64,000 nt of DNA from Bacteroidota bacterium (lineage in GTDB: Bacteria; Bacteroidota; Bacteroidia; Bacteroidales; JAADJA01). Numbering within the stretch: position 1 is the first letter of the stretch; every line of letters begins with the position of its first letter. This document shows, piece by piece, positions 42,840 to 51,381 of the stretch. A program made the position numbers and the translations under genes. The stretch is taken from positions 1 to 64,000 of the forward strand of contig JAHLKX010000002.1 in assembly GCA_020444515.1 (NCBI GenBank), read 5' to 3'. The notes beneath the pieces are model-generated. The model was not told the origin of the DNA. It searched no databases and saw only the letters and a list, made by a program, of their open reading frames with translations.

Positions 42840-43889
42840 ATGAAAGTAGGCATTTTAAGAAATGAAAATCCTGATTCAGCCCAGAAGTGGGAAATTGCTT
42901 GTAGAAAAAGACAGATTGATTATGAAGTTATTGATTTAACAGCATTTAATTGGCTTGAGAATGTAAGAAAACCAGGTTTTGATTTCTTTTTGTTGAGACC
43001 TTCAGGTAATTTAACTCACTATAAAACGCTTTATGATGAAAGGCTTTATGTTATTTCAAAAGTTCTAAACCTAAGAACTTATCCTTTTTATGAAGAAACA
43101 ATAATATATGAAAATAAAAAGCTTCTTTGTTATTATTTGGATGGCAGTGATATTCCTCATCCAAAATCCTGGGTTTTTTATTCTAAGAAAGAAGCAAAGA
43201 ATTTTATTAAAAATTATTCTCTTCCTATAGTTGCAAAAACTTCTATTGGTGCATCTGGTAGTGGAGTTTCCATCATTAGAACAGCAGATCAAGCTACTAA
43301 ATACATAGCGAGAGCATTTTCAAATAAAGGAATAAAAAGAAGCTTTGGGCCAAATAAATCTACAGGAACTCCTTCCAGTTGGGCAAAAAAGGCAATTAAG
43401 AATCCAGCCTTTTTTAAAAAGAAGGTTAAACAATATCTCACAACACATAAGTATGGCGAAAGAGATTTTGTTATTTTTCAAAAATACATTCCTCATAACT
43501 TTGAATGGCGAATGGTGAAAATCGGAGAATCATATTTTGGTCATCAAAAAGTAAAGCAAGCTGATAAGGCAAGTGGAACGAAGGGTATCGATTATGTAAC
43601 TCCTCCTAATAAATTGTTAGACTTTACAAGAGACTTGTGCGATAAAAATAATTTCCATTTTATGGCTGTTGACTTGTTTGAAGATGGCGAAGGAGGGTTC
43701 CTGGTAAATGAGTTGCAAACAATCTTTGGTCATGTTCAGGATTTTATCTTAGCTATTAACAATAGACCCGGTCGTTTTCTCCATCAAAATGGTGAATGGG
43801 TATTTCAGGAAGGTGACTTTAATACCAATGAATCTTATGATCTGAGATTGGAAACAGCAATTAAACTTTATAAAGATAGCTTGAAATAG
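42840..43889 (+). CDS. ATP-grasp ligase (RimK-like)
   Basis: Protein of 349 aa. The ATP-grasp fold is visible as LPIVAKTSIGASGSGVSIIRTADQA (lysine plus flexible Gly-rich loop), DFVIFQKYIPHNFEWRMVKIG (adenine-contact region), and FHFMAVDLFEDGEGGFLVNELQTIFGH (metal-binding D/E...NE). ATP-grasp enzymes form amide or thioester bonds through an acyl phosphate. It starts 5 bases after the asparagine-synthase-like gene, so the two probably act together on one substituent. A spacer of 157 bases without recognisable features follows. Confidence 0.85.
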   Translation: MKVGILRNENPDSAQKWEIACRKRQIDYEVIDLTAFNWLENVRKPGFDFFLLRPSGNLTHYKTLYDERLYVISKVLNLRTYPFYEETIIYENKKLLCYYLDGSDIPHPKSWVFYSKKEAKNFIKNYSLPIVAKTSIGASGSGVSIIRTADQATKYIARAFSNKGIKRSFGPNKSTGTPSSWAKKAIKNPAFFKKKVKQYLTTHKYGERDFVIFQKYIPHNFEWRMVKIGESYFGHQKVKQADKASGTKGIDYVTPPNKLLDFTRDLCDKNNFHFMAVDLFEDGEGGFLVNELQTIFGHVQDFILAINNRPGRFLHQNGEWVFQEGDFNTNESYDLRLETAIKLYKDSLK

Positions 43890-44046
43890 ATAAATGCTAA
43901 ACCTGCTTTGAGCAATCTTGCTTCAAAAAGCTATAATAAAGCAATTGTTTAAAAGTGAGTCAATCAGAAATATATCTTCCTAAGGTACTATTAGGAGAAA
44001 CTATTTGAGTTAATCATATTATAGATATTACTTTGTAAATAGTAAG

Positions 44047-44973
44047 GTGGCTTTAAAAGTCCTTTTTGTAAGCAGTGGCAACAACAAGTTTGGGATATCC
44101 CCAATCATTAAGAGTCAGGGATTATCTCTTGAGAAGGAGGGCGTAGAGGTAGAATACTTTACAATTAAAGGAAGAGGCATGGGAGGATATATAAAAAGTA
44201 TTCCCAGATTAAAAAGATATGTTAATAAAAACAACTTTGATCTGATTCATGCTCATTATTCATTATCTGCTTTTGTTGCGTCATTTGTTTCTGGTTTACC
44301 TTTGGTTGTATCGTTGATGGGAAGTGATACACAGGTGAGTGTTGCCTATAAACTGGTTATAAGGATGTTTTATGTTTTGAGATGGAAATCTTTGATTGTA
44401 AAATCTGAAAGCATGAAGAAAAGCATTAGTATTAAAAAAGCTAATATAATTCCAAATGGGGTTGACTTCAGAGCATTTAAACCCTTGGAGCGTAATCCTT
44501 TGAGAAAGAAGTTTAACCTTTTAAACAATAAGAAGTATGTTTTGTTTTTGGCTGACCCCAGCCGGTATGCAAAAAACTTTCCATTAGCAGAAAGTGCTTT
44601 TAATTTAATAAAAAGAGAAGATATTGAACTCAAAGTAGTGTATCATATATCCCATAAATCAATACCAGAGTACCTGAATGCTTTTGATGTATTACTATTA
44701 ACTTCACGCTGGGAAGGATCACCCAATGTGATCAAAGAATCCATGGCCTGCAATATGCCTATAGTGGCCACTGATGTTGGCGATGTTAGTGAAGTTATAG
44801 GGTCAACTGAAGGATGTTTCGTAACAGGTCTAGATGAATATGAAATCAGCGAATGTTTACAAAAAGCCATTGAATTTGATGGTAGAACTTCTGGAAGATC
44901 AAATATTAAACATCTTGATTCAAAAGTTATTGCCAATAAATTGATTTCAATTTACAAAGAAGTGTTGAACTAA
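44047..44973 (+). CDS. Glycosyltransferase family 4
   Basis: GT-B transferase of 308 aa starting at GTG 44047, shorter than the usual 350-400 because the N-terminal half is compact. Motifs are DLIHAHYSLSAFVASFVSGLPLVVSLMGSD, an NGVDFRAFKPL linker, VLFLADPSRYAKNFPLAESAF and the donor site SRWEGSPNVIKESMACNMPIVATDVGDVSE. The ATP-grasp gene that follows starts immediately after its stop codon, indicating coupled translation. Confidence 0.9.
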   Translation: MALKVLFVSSGNNKFGISPIIKSQGLSLEKEGVEVEYFTIKGRGMGGYIKSIPRLKRYVNKNNFDLIHAHYSLSAFVASFVSGLPLVVSLMGSDTQVSVAYKLVIRMFYVLRWKSLIVKSESMKKSISIKKANIIPNGVDFRAFKPLERNPLRKKFNLLNNKKYVLFLADPSRYAKNFPLAESAFNLIKREDIELKVVYHISHKSIPEYLNAFDVLLLTSRWEGSPNVIKESMACNMPIVATDVGDVSEVIGSTEGCFVTGLDEYEISECLQKAIEFDGRTSGRSNIKHLDSKVIANKLISIYKEVLN

Positions 44974-46134
44974 GTGAGGAAAGAAGGCGCAATTGTAATT
45001 GAAGGGCATGTACAGGGATTAGCCAATACCAGAGCACTTGGTCGTGAGGGTATTCCTGTAATTGTAATAGATGTAGATAATTGTGTGGCAGGTTATTCAA
45101 AGTATTGTCATGCTTTTTTCAAATGTCCGGCTTTTATTGAACCTGAGTTTATTGACTTTCTGATTGATTTGGCTAAAAACAAAGGATATGAAAACTGGAT
45201 GTTGTTACCCTCAAATGACCATGCAGTTTATAATATTTCCAAACACAAGGATATTTTATCCCGGTATTTCAAAATCATAACACCCAAAGCAGAAATAATT
45301 GAAAAAATATATAACAAGCAGAACTTGATAGGAATCGCCAGATCTATTGGTGTACCTGTTCCAGTTTCGTATTTTAAGTGTAAGGAACTGGCTGGTAATC
45401 CACAGGATGCGCAGTTCCCGCTAATTACAAGAGGGAAATTTGGGCTGTCGTTTTATAAATTAACACATCACAAGGCCTATATTTCTGAAAATGCAACTCA
45501 ATATAAGAACCATGTTGATGAAATTGAAAAGTTTGGTGCACTTGATATATCCTTTACTCAGGAAGTTATTCCGCTTAAAGGAAATAATAAAACCATTTCC
45601 TTTGCAGCTTTTTGTATTGATGGAGTGATTAAATCATATTGGATAGGAGAAAAGTTGAGAGATCATCCGTTCAATTTTGGTACGGCAACGTTTGCCATTA
45701 GTATTGAGAATAAAGAGTGTTTGGAGTATTCGGAAAAACTTGTTGAGAAGTTAAACTACACAGGAGTTTGTGAAATTGAATTTTTAAAAAATCCTGAAAC
45801 GGGTAGCTTAAATCTGATTGAGATCAACGCAAGAACCTGGTTGTGGGTAGGTTTGGCTGATAAGTGCGGAGTAAATTTTCCGAAACTCATTTATGATTTT
45901 TTATATACGGGTAAAGTAATCAAAAATTATAAATATCAAGTTGGATTAAGGTGGTTTAATCTATTCAGCGATGTATTGTTTTCAATTCAAAATATTGTTA
46001 AAGGACGTTTGAAAATAGGAACTTTTTTTATGTCTTATCAACTTCCGTTAACAGAGGCAACTTTTAGTAAAAGCGACATCCGGCCATTTTTGATGTATTT
46101 AATATTTATTCCGAGATTTTTAAGAAATCGCTAA
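44974..46134 (+). CDS. ATP-grasp carboxylate-amine ligase
   Basis: Protein of 386 aa starting with GTG directly at the end of the preceding gene. The N-terminal preATP-grasp segment has VIEGHVQGLANTRALGREGIPVIVID, and the catalytic part has QFPLITRGKFGLSFYK, ISFTQEVIPL and CEIEFLKNPETGSLNLIEINARTW with the metal-binding E...NAR. It resembles the carbamoyl-phosphate-synthase-like ATP-grasp proteins that occur in Bacteroidota O-antigen clusters. It probably makes an amide on a sugar acid or an amino acid substituent. The DUF354 gene follows without a gap. Confidence 0.88.
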   Translation: MRKEGAIVIEGHVQGLANTRALGREGIPVIVIDVDNCVAGYSKYCHAFFKCPAFIEPEFIDFLIDLAKNKGYENWMLLPSNDHAVYNISKHKDILSRYFKIITPKAEIIEKIYNKQNLIGIARSIGVPVPVSYFKCKELAGNPQDAQFPLITRGKFGLSFYKLTHHKAYISENATQYKNHVDEIEKFGALDISFTQEVIPLKGNNKTISFAAFCIDGVIKSYWIGEKLRDHPFNFGTATFAISIENKECLEYSEKLVEKLNYTGVCEIEFLKNPETGSLNLIEINARTWLWVGLADKCGVNFPKLIYDFLYTGKVIKNYKYQVGLRWFNLFSDVLFSIQNIVKGRLKIGTFFMSYQLPLTEATFSKSDIRPFLMYLIFIPRFLRNR

Positions 46135-47211
46135 ATGAAAAAGAGAATAATATTTGATGTTGGTCATCCAGCCCAGGTACATCATTTTAAACATTTGTAT
46201 TGGAAATTGAAAAAACTTGGATGGTCTGGTTTGTTTACTGTAAAAGATAAAGAAATTGCAATAGAACTTGTACAAAAGTATGATCTGCCATATAAAATAG
46301 TTGGTAAAAATAAAAAAGGATTAGTTAGAAAGATTTTTAACCTAGTTAGTGATATTTGGAAATTCTTAATTCTTGTAAAAAATTTTAAGCCAGATATAAT
46401 TGTATCAAGATTTTCCCTTCACAGCGCATTTGTAGGAAAACTAACATCAACAATTAATATTGGATTTGCAGATACAGAACATACTGGTTTTATAGATGGT
46501 ATTACAGAACCATTCGTGAATTTGAAATTTACAGGATTTTCTTACAGAAATAATTTCAAGAAGAATCACTACAGATATAAAGGTAATATTGAGTTGTTTT
46601 ATCTGCATCCCAATTTATTTACACCCAATAGAATGTTATTGAATGATTTAAATATCGATTCTACAAAAAAGATTGTGATCATACGCTTTGTTTCCTGGAA
46701 TGCCCATCATGATGTTGGAAATAAAGGAATATCATTTGAAGAAAAAATAAAATTAGTTCAAAAACTCAGTAAAGATGCAAACGTCATAATTACTTCTGAA
46801 CAAGAATTGCCTTCAGAATTTGAACCATACAGGATTAGTATTGGGGTTGAACATATTCATGATTTGATATCTTTTTCTGATCTATATATTGGTGAAGGTG
46901 GTTCGATGGCATCAGAGGCGGCAGTTTTGGGAATTCCCTCAATATATATTAATCCTTTAACGATGGGGTATCTTGAAGAAGAAGAGAAGTTTGGTTTATT
47001 ATTTAGATGTAAAGATGTTAAAGAAGGATTTATTAAAGCAAAAGAAATTTTGGATAATAGAAATATAAAAATTGAATTTCAAGAAAGAAGGGATCAATAC
47101 TTAAGTGAGATGATTGATGTTACTGAGTATATGGCTTGGTTTATTAACAATTATCCACAAAGTTTAAATGAAATCAGTCAAAATCCGGAATATCAAAATA
47201 AATTTAAATAA
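46135..47211 (+). CDS. DUF354 family protein (GT-B-like), copy 1
   Basis: Protein of 358 aa starting immediately after the previous stop. DUF354 motifs are FDVGHPAQVHHFKHLYWKLKK, LHPNLFTPN, RFVSWNAHHDVGNKG and the EGGSMASEAAVLGIPSI donor-like motif. DUF354 proteins have a GT-B-like fold and occur in bacterial and archaeal polysaccharide loci; their reaction is not established. A diverged paralogue lies at 51382 with the same motif order. The SDR gene starts 1 base after its stop. Confidence 0.85.
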   Translation: MKKRIIFDVGHPAQVHHFKHLYWKLKKLGWSGLFTVKDKEIAIELVQKYDLPYKIVGKNKKGLVRKIFNLVSDIWKFLILVKNFKPDIIVSRFSLHSAFVGKLTSTINIGFADTEHTGFIDGITEPFVNLKFTGFSYRNNFKKNHYRYKGNIELFYLHPNLFTPNRMLLNDLNIDSTKKIVIIRFVSWNAHHDVGNKGISFEEKIKLVQKLSKDANVIITSEQELPSEFEPYRISIGVEHIHDLISFSDLYIGEGGSMASEAAVLGIPSIYINPLTMGYLEEEEKFGLLFRCKDVKEGFIKAKEILDNRNIKIEFQERRDQYLSEMIDVTEYMAWFINNYPQSLNEISQNPEYQNKFK

Positions 47212-47212
47212 A

Positions 47213-47896
47213 ATGAAAATAATAATTACAGGTGCATCCAGGGGTATTGGTAAATACCTGATGGAGATGTTTAAAAAAGAAGGTGAAGAAGTATATGGAA
47301 CTTATTTGAACACCCCTCCTGATGAAGGTGGTGAAAATATGAGTAAGGTTAACATTGGTGATTATAATGAAGTAAAAACCTGGGTCGACAGTATTGTAAA
47401 AAATGATTATAAGGTTGTTTTGCTCAATTGTGCAGGAACCAATTACAATGGATTTGCCCACAAAGCAGATTTGGCTAAATGGAAAAGTGTGATCGACATC
47501 AACTTAACGGGCACTTTTTATGCGATACATGCTGTTTTGCCTTTGATGCGTGAGAGCGGATTTGGGCGTATCATCAATTTTGCATCAATTGTTGCACAAA
47601 AAGGGATTCCAGGTACCAGTGCTTATGCCGCTTCCAAATCAGCCCTTTGGGGAATGTCGAAAAGTATTGCAATTGAAAATGCCAAAAAAGGAATTACCAT
47701 CAATAGTCTGAACCTCGGTTATTTTGATATTGGCATGATAACAGAGGTTCCGGAAGAATTTCTGGCTTTGATCAAAAAAGAAATACCGACAGGCCAACTG
47801 GGCAATCCTGAAAATATTTTTAAGATCGTGAAATTTTTGATTGAAAGCGATTATACCAACGGGACGACCATTGATATTAATGCCGGTTTGTTTTAG
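47213..47896 (+). CDS. Short-chain dehydrogenase/reductase (FabG-like)
   Basis: Classical SDR of 227 aa from ATG 47213; an in-frame ATG 15 codons upstream lies inside the DUF354 gene. It shows TGASRGIGKYL (cofactor), LNCAG (NNAG-type), the catalytic Ser in NFASIVAQ, Tyr-x3-Lys in SAYAASKSALWGMSKS, and a C-terminal NGTTIDINAGL. FabG-like proteins reduce 3-ketoacyl chains; many others act on sugars. With a KAS III gene 2.5 kb downstream, reduction of a short 3-ketoacyl group is one possibility. Confidence 0.88.
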   Translation: MKIIITGASRGIGKYLMEMFKKEGEEVYGTYLNTPPDEGGENMSKVNIGDYNEVKTWVDSIVKNDYKVVLLNCAGTNYNGFAHKADLAKWKSVIDINLTGTFYAIHAVLPLMRESGFGRIINFASIVAQKGIPGTSAYAASKSALWGMSKSIAIENAKKGITINSLNLGYFDIGMITEVPEEFLALIKKEIPTGQLGNPENIFKIVKFLIESDYTNGTTIDINAGLF

Positions 47897-47956
47897 CGAT
47901 AAACCTTTCCAATTATCCGGTTGTTTAACTCATTAAATATTTTATAAAAAATTTTT

Positions 47957-48556
47957 GTGAAAGATTATCTGGAATTTAAAAAACAGCCGCTTCCTAATCA
48001 TGTGGAAAGAACATTTTTTGTGGCCCTGAAAAAGACTGCCAGGGAGCATGGCTATACCGGTTTTCTGGCCAGTTCGAGGTTTCTCTACAGGAGAACAATG
48101 GATTACATCCTGCAGGTGATCTCCAAAACGCTTCCTTATAGCGGAATAAAAGTGAAGCTACACAGGATGCGTGGGGTTAAGATCGGTAAAAATGTGCACA
48201 TCGGACCCATGGTTACCATTGATGATGTATATCCCAATTTCGTGGTGATCGAAGACGGTGTTTCTATTGCTGGCCAGAATTTTATCATCACGCATAACAA
48301 ACCATTGGAATATCATAAACACCTTTCCGAAGCCTTTTTAGGACCGGTGATTATCAAGAAAAATGCCTGGATCGCCATCGGTGTCATCATTCTTCCGGGC
48401 GTTACCATTGGGGAGGGAGCCATCGTTGCATCAGGATCTGTTGTAACAAAGGATATTCCGCCCAATACCTTATGGGGTGGAGTGCCGGCCAAACAAATTA
48501 GAGAATTTGAAATGAAAGACGGTATACCGGTTGGGTTTAAAAAGAATCAGTTTTAA
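47957..48556 (+). CDS. Left-handed beta-helix (hexapeptide) acyltransferase
   Basis: Protein of 199 aa starting at GTG 47957. After a helical N terminus (about residues 1-65), hexapeptide repeats run from residue 75 to 180: KIGKNVHIGPMVTIDD, EDGVSIAGQNFIITHN with a likely catalytic His, and NAWIAIGVIILPGVTIGEGAIVASGSVVTKDIPPNTLWGGVPAKQI. Such enzymes O- or N-acetylate sugars using acetyl-CoA. It resembles WbbJ/NodL/WbpD-like proteins, so a contribution to a diacetamido-uronic acid with WlbA is possible but unproven. Confidence 0.88.
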   Translation: MKDYLEFKKQPLPNHVERTFFVALKKTAREHGYTGFLASSRFLYRRTMDYILQVISKTLPYSGIKVKLHRMRGVKIGKNVHIGPMVTIDDVYPNFVVIEDGVSIAGQNFIITHNKPLEYHKHLSEAFLGPVIIKKNAWIAIGVIILPGVTIGEGAIVASGSVVTKDIPPNTLWGGVPAKQIREFEMKDGIPVGFKKNQF

Positions 48557-48561
48557 TAAAG

Positions 48562-49413
48562 ATGTTGGATTTCACTTATAAAAAGTATAACCAGATTGTT
48601 GAATCCATTTCTCGGTCAGGTTATCAAGTATTAACCATTGGTGATTATATAAAGATGGGGGCCGAGAAGCCTGAAAAGTTCATCATTATCCGTCATGATG
48701 TAGATTTGGATGCAGATTACCAGGTAAAATTTGCCGAACTGGAAAATCGTTTTGGTATTCATACATCTTATTATTTCAGGTGTACTGATAAAATTTACAA
48801 GGAAGATACCATCAGCAAGGTTCATAAATTGGGTCATGAGGTTGGATATCATTATGAAGTGATAACCAAGGCTAAAGGGGATCCTGTTAAGGCCATTGAT
48901 ATTTTCAAAGATGAAATCGACAGATTTCAGACAAATTGGAAGAGCGAAACGATATGTCCGCACGGTGGCTCTTTTGTCGATAATGCAGACGGATACGCCC
49001 TAAAGGATATTATCAAGCTCATTCCGAAATTACTCTCAAAAAAATCGGTTTTCTCTAACTGGAGCAATTTTAATCTCTGGGAAAAACATGATTACAAAGA
49101 GTTCGGTATCATCGGTGATGCTTACGAATCGGTTGATTTTAAGGATATTTTGTATTTGTCGGACACTGGGAGGAGTTGGGATAGCAAATATAAGCGCCTG
49201 GACAAAGTGGACTCTCTTATAAATCCAAAGTTTAATGTGAAAAAATCGAATGATATCATCAAGATCATAGAAAATGGAGAGGCGAATAAAATTTACCTGC
49301 TGGTGCATCTGGAGCAATGGAAAGATAACTTATGGGATTGGTTCCTTTGGTATGTTGCCCAGGTAATCAGAAGAAGCGGGAAAAAATTTATCTTTAAAAT
49401 GAAGGGTAAATAA
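48562..49413 (+). CDS. Polysaccharide deacetylase-like protein (NodB-like fold), copy 1
   Basis: Protein of 283 aa. The start MLDFTYKKYNQIVESISRSG is shared with the paralogue at 53302. The metal-binding first motif reads HDVD at residues 45-48 and is followed by YYFRCTD and the HEVGYHYE histidine pair. No signal peptide, so it acts in the cytoplasm, unlike secreted chitin deacetylases. It lies 5 bases after the acyltransferase gene. The substrate could be a nucleotide- or lipid-linked amino sugar. Confidence 0.8.
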   Translation: MLDFTYKKYNQIVESISRSGYQVLTIGDYIKMGAEKPEKFIIIRHDVDLDADYQVKFAELENRFGIHTSYYFRCTDKIYKEDTISKVHKLGHEVGYHYEVITKAKGDPVKAIDIFKDEIDRFQTNWKSETICPHGGSFVDNADGYALKDIIKLIPKLLSKKSVFSNWSNFNLWEKHDYKEFGIIGDAYESVDFKDILYLSDTGRSWDSKYKRLDKVDSLINPKFNVKKSNDIIKIIENGEANKIYLLVHLEQWKDNLWDWFLWYVAQVIRRSGKKFIFKMKGK

Positions 49414-49441
49414 ATGTGGATCGGTCAGGAATAAACCCGTG

Positions 49442-50368
49442 ATGTCAGCTAAAAAGGAAAAATATTGTTTGATTACCAATGATGTTGAAACGACTTCTCT
49501 CTGGAATCATATATTAAGCGACAAAACAGGTGAGATTGTATTGAAAGAGGGGATGCCCGTATTATTAGAGGCTTACAAGAGGTATGATATCAAAGCGACG
49601 TTTTATTTTACGGGTCATATTGCAAAATTATATCCTGATATTGTAAGAATGATTGTTCCAGATGGCCATGAAGTTGGTTGTCATGGTCTGACCCATGAAT
49701 CGGACAAAGCATTCGACAAGTTGACCCTGGAACAACAGATTGATCATTTAACCAGGTCAAAAGAGATTCTGGAAAACATCTGTAACCAAGAAGTGGTATC
49801 CTTCAGGGCACCTGCATTGAGGATCAACCAATTTACACCCGAAGCTTTGGAAAAGACAGGCTTTCTGATTGACAGTTCGGTTGCCCCACAAAGAATGGAT
49901 ATGTTCTTATCATTTGGGTCGATGAATAAATTGCAATGGATTTTTGCCCCACGACAACATTATTATACCAGGGAGGATAATTTGACGAGATCAGGATCGG
50001 GAAAAATATTTGAAATTCCCATCAATGCCATGTTCCTTCCATATACGGGCACCATGATGAGAATTTCGCCATTCATGACCAAAATGACCAGATATTTTTT
50101 GGTAAAAGAGACTTCTCTTTTTAAGCATCCCATGGTCTTTTTAATTCATCCCAACGAACTAATAGATGAAGAAATTACGGAAACAAAAGTGAATAGAAGG
50201 GCAAAGAATTTTTTTTCATATATGTTGGGTGATAAACTAAGATACCACTTAAAGTTAAAAAACCTGGGTACGAAAGCCATCCCATTGTTTGAGGATCAAT
50301 TGGAATATTTGCAGAAAAAAAACTATGCTTTTGTAACGACCAGTCAATATTATAATATTTTCAAATGA
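49442..50368 (+). CDS. Polysaccharide deacetylase (NodB domain)
   Basis: Protein of 308 aa (ATG 49442; GTG 49439 possible). The NodB signatures are ITNDVETTSLW (first Asp pair, with Glu in second position), YFTGHIAKLYPDIVRMIVPDGHEVGCHGLTHE (His pair), and VSFRAPALRINQFTPEALEKTGFLIDSSVAP. No signal peptide is visible. It is a closer match to classical NodB than its neighbour at 48562. Its stop overlaps the KAS III start by 4 bases (ATGA), so the two are translationally coupled. Confidence 0.88.
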   Translation: MSAKKEKYCLITNDVETTSLWNHILSDKTGEIVLKEGMPVLLEAYKRYDIKATFYFTGHIAKLYPDIVRMIVPDGHEVGCHGLTHESDKAFDKLTLEQQIDHLTRSKEILENICNQEVVSFRAPALRINQFTPEALEKTGFLIDSSVAPQRMDMFLSFGSMNKLQWIFAPRQHYYTREDNLTRSGSGKIFEIPINAMFLPYTGTMMRISPFMTKMTRYFLVKETSLFKHPMVFLIHPNELIDEEITETKVNRRAKNFFSYMLGDKLRYHLKLKNLGTKAIPLFEDQLEYLQKKNYAFVTTSQYYNIFK

Positions 50369-51366
50369 AACAGTTAGTAAGAAAAGTGAAAATCATCGGA
50401 ACGGGCTCCTATGTTCCAGAAAAAATATATACGAATAAGTATCTGGAAACCCTTGTTGAAACCAATGATGAATGGATTCAAAAGACATTGGGTATAAAAG
50501 AAAGAAGAATTGCAGCAAAAAATGAGGCCACTAGTGATTTGGCATGGCGTGCCGGCTACAATGCAATTTTGGATGCCGGTCTTACTAAAGACGATATTGA
50601 TTTGATCATTGTTGCTACTGCTACACCAGATCGGCTTGCTCCTTCAACAGCGGCAATAACACAAGATAAATTAAAAGCATACAATGCTGTAGCGTTTGAT
50701 ATTTCGGCTGTTTGTTCAGGATTTTTGTATAGTATGTCTGTTGCTTCCTCATTCATTGCAAGTGGAGTATACGACAATGTGCTTGTTGTCGGGGCAGATA
50801 CGTTTTCTCGAATTACAGATTGGACCAGAAGAGATTGTGTTTTTTTTGGTGATGGTGCTGGTGCTGCAGTATTATCTTCGGCAAATGTCAATGAGGGTTT
50901 TATTGCTTTTAGGCTATATACTGATGGCAGAGGTAAGTTCAATTATACGATTCCTGCAGGAGGCTCAGAAATGCCCTGCACACCTGAAGTTCTTGCAAAT
51001 GGGTTGCAGTATTTTCAGATGAATGGGCGTGCAGTTTACGAAACAGGGACAAAGGTATTGCCTCAAGCTATATTTCAGGTTTTGAGTGATACAGGTCTTT
51101 CAATCAACGACATTGATTTAATGATACCGCATCAACCAAGTATTGGGATATTAAAAGAGACAGCCAGGATAATTAATCTTCCTTTCGAAAAGGTAATGAC
51201 AAATATGGATAAATATGCTAATACTTCTGGAGCGACCATCCCATTAATACTTGACGAAACCCACAAAGCTGGAAAGATCAGGAATGGAGCTAATATTTTA
51301 TTTGCAGCTGTTGGAAGTGGCTGGACTTATGGAGCTTCAATTATCAAATGGTCACATGGTAAGTAA
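50365..51366 (+). CDS. 3-oxoacyl-ACP synthase III-like (KAS III/FabH family)
   Basis: Thiolase-fold condensing enzyme of 333 aa with a complete catalytic triad: Cys117 in DISAVCSGF, His256 in IPHQPS, Asn286 in KYANTSG. Other FabH signatures are GTGSYVPEKIYTN, WIQKTLGIKERR and the C-terminal GSGWTYGASIIKW. The main fatty-acid FabH is expected elsewhere in the genome; a copy inside a capsule cluster and coupled to a deacetylase suggests it makes or transfers a short acyl group for sugar decoration. No acyl carrier protein gene is seen nearby. Confidence 0.9.
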   Translation: MKQLVRKVKIIGTGSYVPEKIYTNKYLETLVETNDEWIQKTLGIKERRIAAKNEATSDLAWRAGYNAILDAGLTKDDIDLIIVATATPDRLAPSTAAITQDKLKAYNAVAFDISAVCSGFLYSMSVASSFIASGVYDNVLVVGADTFSRITDWTRRDCVFFGDGAGAAVLSSANVNEGFIAFRLYTDGRGKFNYTIPAGGSEMPCTPEVLANGLQYFQMNGRAVYETGTKVLPQAIFQVLSDTGLSINDIDLMIPHQPSIGILKETARIINLPFEKVMTNMDKYANTSGATIPLILDETHKAGKIRNGANILFAAVGSGWTYGASIIKWSHGK

Positions 51367-51381
51367 AGCTGACAATGCTAG

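Noticed and set aside
43890-44046. Small RNA or promoter in the 157-base gap before the glycosyltransferase at 44047
   Set aside because: No promoter pair, hairpin or T-run stands out.
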